This document shows, piece after piece, positions 16,169 to 22,195 of a stretch of 22,195 nt of DNA. The translations under genes and the position numbers were made by a program. The notes below the pieces were generated by a model. That model was not told the origin of the DNA. It searched no databases and saw nothing but the letters and a program-made list of their open reading frames with translations. The stretch is from positions 1 through 22,195 of the forward strand of contig JBCDGZ010000129.1 of NCBI GenBank assembly GCA_038750655.1. Reading direction: 5' to 3'. This stretch comes from JBCDGZ01 sp038750655. Its GTDB lineage: Bacteria; Bacteroidota; Bacteroidia; Chitinophagales; Saprospiraceae. Within the stretch, counting starts at the first letter, position 1. The number at the start of each line of letters is the position of its first letter.

Positions 16169-16618
16169 TTAATTGTATTGGTTGATTTGAATGTAGTTGG
16201 TATCACTAATAAAAACAGTTGGTCGGCCTTTACCCGCTCCTTGCTTAGATTCATCATTGTTGGATGAATCCTGCTCTTCCTCCTTGCCTTGCTCTTCTTC
16301 TCCCTGTTGTTGCTCCTCCCCAATAGCTTTGGGTTCCTCCGGCACAAGCTCCTCATCTCTAACAAACTGCTGCTGCTGTTCATCAAATTTCATCCCCTTC
16401 ATCCTTCGGAGCAGCAATTCGAACTTTTCACAGATCACTCGCCAGGTCTGGTTGTTGGGCGATCTTTCATGATCGGGGGCGAGGTGGAGATTAGAGAAGG
16501 TTGCCTCAGAGAATGGTGAGATGTCATATTGCCTCATCAGGTTCAATATGGCTTTTTGGTGGTATTCTTTTTTGAGCAAATCAATGGCTGCTCTAACAAT
16601 TAATCGGTGATTTTTCAT
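16169..16618 (-). CDS. Small helical protein with Gln/Glu-rich linker, first gene of the CHAT operon
   Basis: 149 residues from the ATG at 16618; a GTG two codons earlier is less likely. Three parts can be seen. First, a helical N-terminal module of about 75 residues (MKNHRLIVRAAIDLLKKEYH..., ending KFELLLRRMKGMKF) that could be a small helix-turn-helix or protein-protein adaptor. Second, a low-complexity acidic Gln/Glu/Ser linker (about 78-128). Third, a conserved-looking tail, GRPTVFISDTNYIQINQYN, with beta propensity. I do not recognise a family. Its place directly before the CHAT gene (36-bp gap) suggests a regulator or adaptor, similar in layout to small effector-associated modules described in other prokaryotic conflict systems; that link is inference. 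Confidence 0.75.
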   Translation of the reverse strand: MKNHRLIVRAAIDLLKKEYHQKAILNLMRQYDISPFSEATFSNLHLAPDHERSPNNQTWRVICEKFELLLRRMKGMKFDEQQQQFVRDEELVPEEPKAIGEEQQQGEEEQGKEEEQDSSNNDESKQGAGKGRPTVFISDTNYIQINQYN

Positions 16619-16887
16619 GGACACTAATATTATAGATTAAAAGCAAATTAAAGATAGGGATATTTTATCAATCGCTTGTGGATTTATGGAAATTTATATG
16701 GATTTACAAAAGTTTCGTAAATAATTATAAATCCTTGATTTTCATTGATTTGTAGGGTGTTTGCAGTGCATATTTGCGACAGTTGTTTGTGATAGTTGAG
16801 TGCGCACTTCTACCGACAAAGACTAAGAGAACTATTGTATAAACGAGTTCTGTAATACCACAAGTATCAACCATTCGGTATTTGCGA

Positions 16888-16905
16888 AGGCTGAAAAGTC
16901 AGCCT
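16888..16905 (+). repeat. 7-bp perfect hairpin in the leader of the small secreted gene
   Basis: AGGCTGA and TCAGCCT pair perfectly around an AAAG tetraloop. It lies upstream of a terminator-like hairpin in the same leader and may be part of a structured RNA. Confidence 0.45.
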
Positions 16906-16946
16906 CTCGTGAGGTGGAACTTCTATGCTCACCTTAGTCTCGTCAG

Positions 16947-16970
16947 GCATTCACAAATGCATCTTTTTTT
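16947..16970 (+). terminator. Weak intrinsic terminator-like hairpin in the leader
   Basis: GCATT-CACA-AATGC (5-bp stem, 4-base loop) followed by ATC and seven Ts. It could end a short RNA transcribed from the region upstream, or attenuate the secreted-protein gene that starts 50 bp later. The stem is short, so confidence is limited. Confidence 0.35.
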
Positions 16971-16980
16971 CTTCATCGAT

Positions 16981-17004
16981 CCGGCTCGCTAGTAGGCGAG
17001 TCGG
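16981..17004 (+). repeat. 9-bp hairpin 16 bp before the small secreted gene
   Basis: CCGGCTCGC pairs with GCGAGTCGG (one G-T pair) around a TAGTAG loop. It is close enough to the ATG at 17021 to affect ribosome access. Confidence 0.45.
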
Positions 17005-17020
17005 TGAAAACTAAAAAATT

Positions 17021-17410
17021 ATGTATTTGAAAAATCATGTTTTGAAATTTGTTTATACGGCGCTGATGTTCCTGATCCCCCTTATTTCTAATCCGTTCGA
17101 AGTAGCTGCTCAGGATGATGTCCCCCTTATCATTAACCTGTCGTACAGTATCCAATTCGTCGAATCCAGCGGGGTAACGATCGAGTCGCAGGTCTTTAAT
17201 GGGTATATAGATTTTACCGTTACTAACGATAAATCTGACACCGTTGATACCATCATCCTGCAAGACACGATCATTTTGAGGGGGGAAGTAGCGGGAAATT
17301 CTTCTCGAACCTTCCGGGTTTACACCACTACTCCTGGATTGATGTACCACTGCCAGGTCAGCGACTCCTTCGGCGCCTCGATGGCAAGCCGGTGGGCCGT
17401 TTCCAAATAA
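17021..17410 (+). CDS. Small secreted protein of unknown function
   Basis: 129 residues. The N-terminal ~31 residues are a signal peptide (KNHVLKFVY, hydrophobic core TALMFLIPLI, cleavage probably after V-A-A-Q). The mature ~98 residues are beta-strand rich with alternating hydrophobic residues (LIINLSYSIQFVESS, TVDTIILQDTIILRG) and end in SRWAVSK. A single Cys is present in the mature part, no lipobox, no T9SS tail, no recognised family. It is likely periplasmic or released. It lies alone between the divergent CHAT unit and the degraded gene on the opposite strand, behind a long hairpin-rich leader and ahead of a strong terminator, so it is probably a monocistronic, regulated unit. A minus-strand ORF over the same bases (16973-17515) is rejected in favour of this one because of the signal peptide. 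Confidence 0.65.
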   Translation: MYLKNHVLKFVYTALMFLIPLISNPFEVAAQDDVPLIINLSYSIQFVESSGVTIESQVFNGYIDFTVTNDKSDTVDTIILQDTIILRGEVAGNSSRTFRVYTTTPGLMYHCQVSDSFGASMASRWAVSK

Positions 17411-17441
17411 GTTAGCAATTTCTAAGTTCACTGTATGATTT

Positions 17442-17471
17442 AACCTGGGGCCATTTGCCCTGGGTTTTTTT
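17442..17471 (+). terminator. Rho-independent terminator of the small secreted gene
   Basis: AACCTGGGG pairs with CCCTGGGTT (two G-T pairs) around a CCATTTG loop and is followed by a run of Ts. It ends at the stop codon of the convergent gene at 17470. Confidence 0.75.
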
Positions 17472-18684
17472 ATTCCTCGTTGGCTTTTAAGGCCCCGATC
17501 TTGCTCAGCATCCAATCTTTAAAAGGAATGTTCACGCGATGGGTGTCCTGTTCCAGTGTTTGAATCAATTTATAAAAACGTTTGGGGCGCTTGAGTACGC
17601 CATCGTAGCGCAGGTTAAGTTTATATAAGCGCTTGTACAGCAAGCCGAAGTTTTTGTAGATGTTCAAATAGTGCTCCGCCAATTGCTTTTTTCGGTGGTA
17701 GTCGTCCCTAATCAAACCTCTAAAACTCTCCAATACTTTGCCGATCTCCACATCGTCGCTATCCAGGATAGCGGGCCTTTTATTGAAAAGTTCGTATAAA
17801 ATGACCAGATAGAGCGAGCGGGTTTCCAAATTGATGAACATCCCTTGTGGACGCTTAGGATTGTTGAGCAGTCGGTAGGCCTTCCCGTATTGTTGCTGCC
17901 AAAAATAGAGTAGGGCCCGGCTGTAGATGTAGTAATAATCAGCATCGGGCATGCTCAGGCGGTTCTTGTATTGTTCTACAAATTTTTCAACCCATTCCAT
18001 ACCGCTGTTTACCTCCTTGTAGGTAGACTGGGAATAGCGCAGCTGTTGAATAATATCGGTAAAAAACTGCTGATCATCGTGAAGGCGCAGCGTTGCTTTT
18101 ACGATATTACTGAAGGTTGCCGGAGGGAGAAAGCGATCTTTTTTGCCCGAAGTAGTGAGCTTAATATCCAGGATCAGTACGCTGAATTGAATAAATGGCT
18201 TCAAAAAAGTAGTAATCCGTTGGTTGATTTTATACGTACAATAATTGGTGAGATAAGAATAGACCTCGACTCGCTCGTCTTTGGAGACTTTTTGGAGGAG
18301 TGCGGAGAGCTGGGGATAAAACTGATGGTACAAATGCTCATCGTCCACCCCCTCCTGGTCCATCCCCTCGTAGAGCTGCTGTATCCAGTGGTAAATCTTG
18401 ATCAGCGGATTTTCGAATTGCCCGGCGGCCACCTGCGCAATGACCTCATCGAGGAAGACAAAGCTGTTCCTATCATAATCTATAAATTCAGTGTTGGTGT
18501 ACTTCGTGTAGCTTAGGTAGGCACAGTAGAGTTTTAATTTGTCGAGGCAAATGTACTCGTCGATTGCTTTGGAGATCGCCAAGAGGTTAGGATCGCGGTT
18601 TCTGCGTCCTTGGAGTTCGATGGCTAATCGGCGCGCTTTTTCCTTATTGATTTTCCGAATAAGCTTTTGATCTTGAGGTAACAC
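17470..18684 (-). CDS. Uncharacterised helical protein, probably N-terminally broken
   Basis: The longest open stretch is 404 codons, but it begins at a GTG (18684) with no good ATG near. The protein is almost wholly alpha-helical, with aromatic-rich repeats (KLKLYCAYLSYTKY, EVYSYLTNYCTYKINQR, YYYIYSRALLYFWQQQYGKAYRLL), resembling large, variable helical-repeat proteins that I recall as multi-copy in Saprospiraceae. Those usually have 100 or more further N-terminal residues. Here, coding-like sequence continues upstream in a different minus-strand frame (see 18624-18920), with one stop codon and a frame change near 18630-18660. The gene is thus probably a pseudogene or a frameshifted allele, although a shorter product from GTG cannot be excluded. 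Function unknown. It is convergent with the small secreted gene and divergent from the TPR operon. Confidence 0.55.
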   Translation of the reverse strand: MLPQDQKLIRKINKEKARRLAIELQGRRNRDPNLLAISKAIDEYICLDKLKLYCAYLSYTKYTNTEFIDYDRNSFVFLDEVIAQVAAGQFENPLIKIYHWIQQLYEGMDQEGVDDEHLYHQFYPQLSALLQKVSKDERVEVYSYLTNYCTYKINQRITTFLKPFIQFSVLILDIKLTTSGKKDRFLPPATFSNIVKATLRLHDDQQFFTDIIQQLRYSQSTYKEVNSGMEWVEKFVEQYKNRLSMPDADYYYIYSRALLYFWQQQYGKAYRLLNNPKRPQGMFINLETRSLYLVILYELFNKRPAILDSDDVEIGKVLESFRGLIRDDYHRKKQLAEHYLNIYKNFGLLYKRLYKLNLRYDGVLKRPKRFYKLIQTLEQDTHRVNIPFKDWMLSKIGALKANEE

Positions 18685-18920
18685 AGTTGGGATGTTTTGG
18701 TGAAAAATTCGTAAAGTTGATCCGTTTGTTGGTCGTAGCGTTCCAATTCCGCTTCGACCAGTTGCCAGCTGTGCTGTTATTGGGTGCCGCTATCCCATTG
18801 AGCATGCAGAAAATCATTCGTAAATTTGTGGAGTCGCTTACGCACTCGGCTCTTAACAGCAAAGGAAGCTGGGACTATTGATACTTGTTCGGGTGCGTAC
18901 CTGTTTGAGTTGGAGGGGTA
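18624..18920 (-). pseudogene. Out-of-frame N-terminal remnant of the 17470-18684 gene
   Basis: In the neighbouring minus-strand frame there is protein-like sequence: V-R-K-R-L-H-K-F-T-N-D-F-L-H-A-Q, then a TAA (18777-18779), then VEAELERYDQQTDQLYEFFT up to a TAG at 18624-18626. Composition and helical pattern match the downstream 404-codon ORF, and no ATG exists in this frame. I infer a 5'-truncated gene broken by one nonsense and one -1 type frameshift. The region upstream of 18920 is replaced by the leader of the TPR operon. This fragment fills most of the otherwise gene-free 18685-19052. Confidence 0.5.
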
Positions 18921-18990
18921 TTAAGTAAATGGAAAATAGAAATAATCGGTTCATACAAATTAGAAAGGAATTCTCGGTGAGATCGAATTT

Positions 18991-19023
18991 TTTGTGTTAT
19001 ATTTTGATTTAAAATACATTTTG
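18991..19023 (+). promoter_or_regulatory. Predicted Bacteroidota promoter of the TPR operon
   Basis: TTTG (18991-18994), a 20-base spacer, then TACATTTTG (19015-19023), matching TTTG-N19-21-TAnnTTTG with one extra or mismatched T. It would start transcription about 25 bp before the ATG at 19053. Confidence 0.55.
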
Positions 19024-19052
19024 TCTAAATCACGACATCTTTTATTCGCATT

Positions 19053-19574
19053 ATGGAAAGGCAAAAAATAGAGGCTTTGGTTGAGCAATTTGGCTCCTTT
19101 CCTTCTCGGTTTATCCACCAACTGGAAACGGAGTTCCAAGCCCAAGCCGAGGAGCAGCGGTATCCCACTATGCTGTCCATCGGCAAATTGCTGCTGCAAA
19201 CAGAGCGATTTACCCTGGCCGCCGCGACCATTCAACACGTCTTTCCCTTTTTCGAACAGCGTAACGACAAAAGGGAAATGTCAGCTTGTCTGGACTGTAT
19301 TGGCATTGCACGCCGGCATTTGGGGGAACTACAGTCGGCATTTGAACTGTACGAACAGGTTTTGGCCATAGAATTATTGACCCAACTTCAGCAATTGCAA
19401 ATGCGTTATATAAATCCTGGGCAGCATACGGTTACCCCAGATGAAATGGCTACCATTCGCGACCAGCTTGCTCAGCTCTATGAGGAGATTGGAAAGCATG
19501 ATGAAGATTATGTAAATATTCGCACGAAGAAGCGCCTATCTTTTGCACAACTCCAACAATTACTACGCTCCTGA
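19053..19574 (+). CDS. Short TPR-like protein, first gene of the TPR operon
   Basis: 173 residues, no signal peptide. Residues about 35-105 form TPR-like helical pairs (MLSIGKLLLQTERFTLAAAT, LDCIGIARRHLGELQSAFELYEQVLAIE). The C-terminal third is helical with a basic patch (RTKKRLSFAQLQQLLRS). Its stop codon overlaps the start of the long TPR gene by one base (TGATG), so the two are probably translationally coupled and made in set proportion. No enzyme motif is visible. A scaffold or cap for the long TPR protein is a reasonable guess, based on the coupling alone. Confidence 0.8.
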   Translation: MERQKIEALVEQFGSFPSRFIHQLETEFQAQAEEQRYPTMLSIGKLLLQTERFTLAAATIQHVFPFFEQRNDKREMSACLDCIGIARRHLGELQSAFELYEQVLAIELLTQLQQLQMRYINPGQHTVTPDEMATIRDQLAQLYEEIGKHDEDYVNIRTKKRLSFAQLQQLLRS

Positions 19575-21910
19575 TGGCAGAAAATAACCCTTATTTACTC
19601 CAACTCATTAGCCAGCCTGTGGTTACAGATGCTGAGATAGCGGATGTTATCCGTGTCCAGCTAGAGGGAGTGTCTGAACAGGAAAAGGGCGAACAGTTGT
19701 TGGATGTGGGGAGGGAAGCCTTTCGAGCAGATAAAAAGGAGTTGGCCATCCGTTTTTGGCACTTGGCCCTTCCTTTTTTCCTTCAAACCAAAGATCATTC
19801 TTCCCTCTTTAAGTGCCACACCAATCTGGGCGTAGCCTATCGACATTCCGATCAGCACCGCAAAAGCTTCGACGCCTTCAGTGCAGCCCAGCAGCAGGCC
19901 TCGCAAAGTGCCAACTGGAAACAGGTGGCTCGTAGTCACTTGAACATGGGGATCAACCTGGGCTACCTAAGCCTGACCGATGAAGCTATACAGCAATACG
20001 AACAAGCGATTCATTTTTTTGAAAAAGTAAACGACCAAAAAGGAATAGCAGATTGCTACATTAACATTGGTAATCAATACAATACAATTGATGATAAGGC
20101 TAAGGCGCTCGACTACTACCAACGTGCCGAGAAGATCAAAAAAGCGATTAATGATCAGAACGGCCTGGATATTCTATTGATCAACTTAGGCTATGTGTGG
20201 CGCGGTCAGGGAGCATACGAAAAGGCATTGGAGTGTTTTGAGCGGGCCTTTGTGGCCTGGGAGCGTAGAAAGGATTGGGTTAGAGTTGCTAACTGTTATT
20301 CGGGTATGGGAAATTGTTGGCACAGCTTGGGAAAGCTGGACCTGGCTCAAATCTTATTTGAAAAAGTGTTGGAAATTGGTCAGCAAGAACGTGATGAGTC
20401 CACTATTTCTACCGCCCATAAGAATCTGGGTATTGTATTGCACGACAAAGGAGCGGTCCGTGAGGCTCTTCAGCATTATCAAAAAGCTAAGGCTATTTTT
20501 AGCCGTAACAAGGAGATGCGGGAATTGGCCAGCTGTATGAATAGCCTCGGAACAGTCTACAAAAAGCTGACCGAGTACAAAAAAGCAGAGAAGTACTACT
20601 ACCAAGCCTTGGTGATCCACGCACAGCTCAAAAAATCTTTGATTAACGAATCGCACGTCTACATCAATCTCAATAACCTCTATCTAGATACAGGAGAGCC
20701 TCGAAAAGCCAAAGCGGCTATGCAGGCCGCCGTTCGACTGGCCCGAGCGTCGAATGCCCCCGTAACAATGGCCAAGGCTTACGCTGGTGCCGGTAGTTAT
20801 TATTTTACCCTAGGCGAATTTCGGAAGGGGGTGGATTACTATAATGATGCATTACAAATCTATCAATCCATCAACCGCCCGCTTGGGATTGCCACCTGTT
20901 ATAGAAATCTGGCGTACTTTTACAACACCTTCGGCGATCACGAGCAGGCCCGGCAATTTTATGTCAAAGCCTACGAGATCGCTTCTCAGCTAGGCGAAAG
21001 TTCAGGAATTATCCATAATCTAATCGGACTGGCCGCCGTTCACCACCGCACTGGAGAAGATTATAAAGCACTGTGCTACTATTTTCTGGCCATTCCTCAT
21101 GCCAAGCGAAGTGAAGACCTGGTTAATTTAGCCAATTGTTATACTAGTATTGGCGCGATCTACGTCAATCAGTCCGAGCTTGATAAGGCCATTACCTACA
21201 TCAACCATGCGCTGGCGTTAAATAAAAAAAATGGGGATACCCTTGGGGTGGCGATTTGTCTACACAATACAGCCATTTACCAGTTCAAGAAAGACAACTT
21301 TTACCTATCTATAGAGACCTACAAGAAAGCCGCTAAGGCGTATCGTAAAACCCAAGATGTGGTTACCAAGGCCAGTAATTGGTATTTTATGGGCGTTGCT
21401 TACATTGCTGTCAAGGACTTCGAAGCAGCTTATCGAGTGTTGAAAAAAGCCATTAAGATCAACCAATTTATAGATACTCAATTTCAAGAAGAACATGTGC
21501 GCCTCAGTTTGGCCGCTGTCCATCGCTCCGCATTTGATGTCATCATTATGCTCGCCCTGGCATTGTACAAAGATACCCGGGCGCTGTACTGGCTCGAATT
21601 GAGCAAATCGAAGACCCTCATTAGCATGCTCAGTAAGTCGACCCTCCTCGTACGAACTGATCCCACCACGCCTAAGGCGGCCCAACAAATAGCAGAAGAG
21701 CAGCGCCTAGTTGCTCAGTTACGACAGATGCAATACCAAGGCTTTGATCATTCGTCTGCCACTGCCAAATCTGCGGATAGGATAGGGGCGGTCCAAAAGA
21801 AACTGCGACGGCTCTACAAAAAACTGATCCATACCCACCCAGAATATGTGCGTTTGCGCCAGGGGGAAGTCATGGGGTTCGAACAACTCAAAGAATTCCT
21901 GGGAAATTAG
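19574..21910 (+). CDS. 14-repeat TPR protein ending in a pre-CHAT linker
   Basis: 778 residues, cytoplasmic by composition. About residues 78-640 contain 14 consecutive ~40-residue TPR units of the Rapsyn/LGN spacing, with recurrent N-L-G / A-x-x-Y-x-x-A-L patterns (for example CYINIGNQYNTIDDKAKALD, SIGAIYVNQSELDKAITYI). The tail (about 660-778) has the RALYWLELSKSKTLISML helix, a charged coiled stretch, and HPEYVRLRQGEVMGFEQLKE followed by LGN and stop. In fused TPR-CHAT proteins this same block precedes the first CHAT strand (A-L-L-E-Y-F). Here the polypeptide ends instead, and no CHAT sequence follows in any frame. It probably senses a protein or RNA through the TPR groove and works with a separate CHAT protein, most simply the one at 14990-16132. 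Confidence 0.9.
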   Translation: MAENNPYLLQLISQPVVTDAEIADVIRVQLEGVSEQEKGEQLLDVGREAFRADKKELAIRFWHLALPFFLQTKDHSSLFKCHTNLGVAYRHSDQHRKSFDAFSAAQQQASQSANWKQVARSHLNMGINLGYLSLTDEAIQQYEQAIHFFEKVNDQKGIADCYINIGNQYNTIDDKAKALDYYQRAEKIKKAINDQNGLDILLINLGYVWRGQGAYEKALECFERAFVAWERRKDWVRVANCYSGMGNCWHSLGKLDLAQILFEKVLEIGQQERDESTISTAHKNLGIVLHDKGAVREALQHYQKAKAIFSRNKEMRELASCMNSLGTVYKKLTEYKKAEKYYYQALVIHAQLKKSLINESHVYINLNNLYLDTGEPRKAKAAMQAAVRLARASNAPVTMAKAYAGAGSYYFTLGEFRKGVDYYNDALQIYQSINRPLGIATCYRNLAYFYNTFGDHEQARQFYVKAYEIASQLGESSGIIHNLIGLAAVHHRTGEDYKALCYYFLAIPHAKRSEDLVNLANCYTSIGAIYVNQSELDKAITYINHALALNKKNGDTLGVAICLHNTAIYQFKKDNFYLSIETYKKAAKAYRKTQDVVTKASNWYFMGVAYIAVKDFEAAYRVLKKAIKINQFIDTQFQEEHVRLSLAAVHRSAFDVIIMLALALYKDTRALYWLELSKSKTLISMLSKSTLLVRTDPTTPKAAQQIAEEQRLVAQLRQMQYQGFDHSSATAKSADRIGAVQKKLRRLYKKLIHTHPEYVRLRQGEVMGFEQLKEFLGN

Positions 21911-22003
21911 GGAGCCTCGCCAATGTAGTCCTTCCGAAAAGTTCTAAACAATATCCCATAAAAGGATGTTACCAAATGTATTATTTAGAACCCTAGTAGT
22001 CTT

Positions 22004-22174
22004 ATGATTTCAACAACATTAACCCAAAAATTAGTCCTCATATTGGTAGTCTCTGTACTGCTGGTTTTGATGGCTTGGATGTATCCCACGTATTTGATCC
22101 TCCTTCTAGTACCCATTGGAGGTACTGCCCTTCCCGCCTTATTGGCCGTAGTGATTTTGAGGGATAATACTTAA
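22004..22174 (+). CDS. Two-helix membrane microprotein
   Basis: 56 residues from ATG at 22004: MISTTLTQK, then a first hydrophobic helix (LVLILVVSVLLVLMAWM), a short turn Y-P-T-Y, and a second apolar segment (LILLLVPIGGTALPALLAVVIL), ending R-D-N-T. The short basic N-terminus and paired transmembrane helices suggest an inner-membrane protein. It starts 93 bp after the long TPR gene on the same strand, with no terminator seen between, so it may belong to the same transcript. Small membrane proteins beside peptidase-sensor pairs can be pore-forming effectors or their anchors, but there is no family match to support that. It could also be an unrelated small membrane protein. Confidence 0.55.
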   Translation: MISTTLTQKLVLILVVSVLLVLMAWMYPTYLILLLVPIGGTALPALLAVVILRDNT

Positions 22175-22195
22175 CTACCGTATCTAGACCGCTTA

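Larger units (their letters stand above)
16619..17020. other. 402-bp gene-free region rich in hairpins
   Basis: This region separates the divergent CHAT operon and the small secreted gene, so it must hold both promoters; I found no convincing full -33/-7 pair. The left 140 bp is AT-rich. From 16829 on it has several potential hairpins: AGAACT/AGTTCT, the perfect 7-bp stem AGGCTGA-AAAG-TCAGCCT (16888-16905), GCATT-CACA-AATGC followed by seven Ts (16947-16970), and CCGGCTCGC-TAGTAG-GCGAGTCGG (16981-17004). No known riboswitch or tRNA could be matched. Confidence 0.5.

Noticed and set aside
16889..16960. Hammerhead-like ribozyme (CTGACGAG on the minus strand)
   Set aside because: The CUGANGA-like block is present, but the required GAAA and cleavage-site elements are missing at the right places.
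17021..17410. Bacterial gasdermin as the CHAT target
   Set aside because: The protein is half the needed size, carries a signal peptide and lacks the gasdermin pattern of an N-terminal palmitoylated Cys and a large pore-forming sheet.
16973..17515. 180-codon minus-strand ORF
   Set aside because: It overlaps the small secreted gene, which has a clear signal peptide, and it runs through that gene's terminator. Its translation is rich in charged residues without a fold pattern.
21911..22003. Frameshifted CHAT domain directly after the TPR gene
   Set aside because: I read on past the stop in the available sequence and found no CHAT motifs; the next coding sequence is the membrane microprotein.
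1..22195. CRISPR arrays, tRNA or rRNA genes, insertion sequences
   Set aside because: I saw no regularly spaced repeats, tRNA-like cloverleaf or rRNA sequence, and no transposase or terminal inverted repeats.

Overview
This window looks like the chromosome of a member of the Bacteroidota, probably a Saprospiria/Lewinella-type bacterium. Two neighbouring secreted proteins end in type IX secretion (T9SS) type A sorting tails. Start codons mostly lack Shine-Dalgarno sequences. Several leaders carry the Bacteroidota -33 (TTTG) / -7 (TAnnTTTG) promoter pattern. The genus is inference; the phylum-level call is well supported.

Layout. (1) 1-4360: two T9SS cargo genes on the + strand, a parallel beta-helix protein cut by the left edge and a PKD-domain protein. 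They are followed by a decayed copy of the second gene's leader and signal peptide. (2) 4373-6288, minus: a siderophore-interacting flavin reductase and an AraC-type regulator. The regulator is divergent from (3) 6527-8502, plus: an AldB/ExaC-type aldehyde dehydrogenase and its usual DUF779 partner, separated by a strong hairpin. (4) 8528-14291, minus: ATP-dependent PEP carboxykinase (pckA), a small lipoprotein, a propionyl/acetyl-CoA synthetase (prpE-like) with an inverted repeat at its start codon, and a class-C beta-lactamase-fold serine hydrolase with a C-terminal TPR. These genes fit growth on short acids and aldehydes with gluconeogenesis.

(5) 14407-22174 is the accessory-looking part. 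A minus-strand operon encodes a helical protein with a Gln/Glu-rich linker, a stand-alone CHAT (caspase-like) peptidase domain and an uncharacterised helical protein. About 3 kb away, a plus-strand operon encodes a short TPR protein and a 14-repeat TPR protein, followed by a two-helix membrane microprotein. The long TPR protein ends in the helical linker and HPEY-type motif that in ordinary TPR-CHAT proteins leads straight into CHAT. The stand-alone CHAT protein starts where such a CHAT domain would start. The two therefore look like the halves of one TPR-CHAT protein split into separate, divergently oriented genes. Between them lie a small secreted protein behind a hairpin-rich 0.4-kb leader and a 5'-degraded, frameshifted gene.

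The split TPR/CHAT locus with its small partner proteins is the best candidate here for an undescribed system. A conflict or cell-death role is inferred only from what is known of other CHAT proteases.
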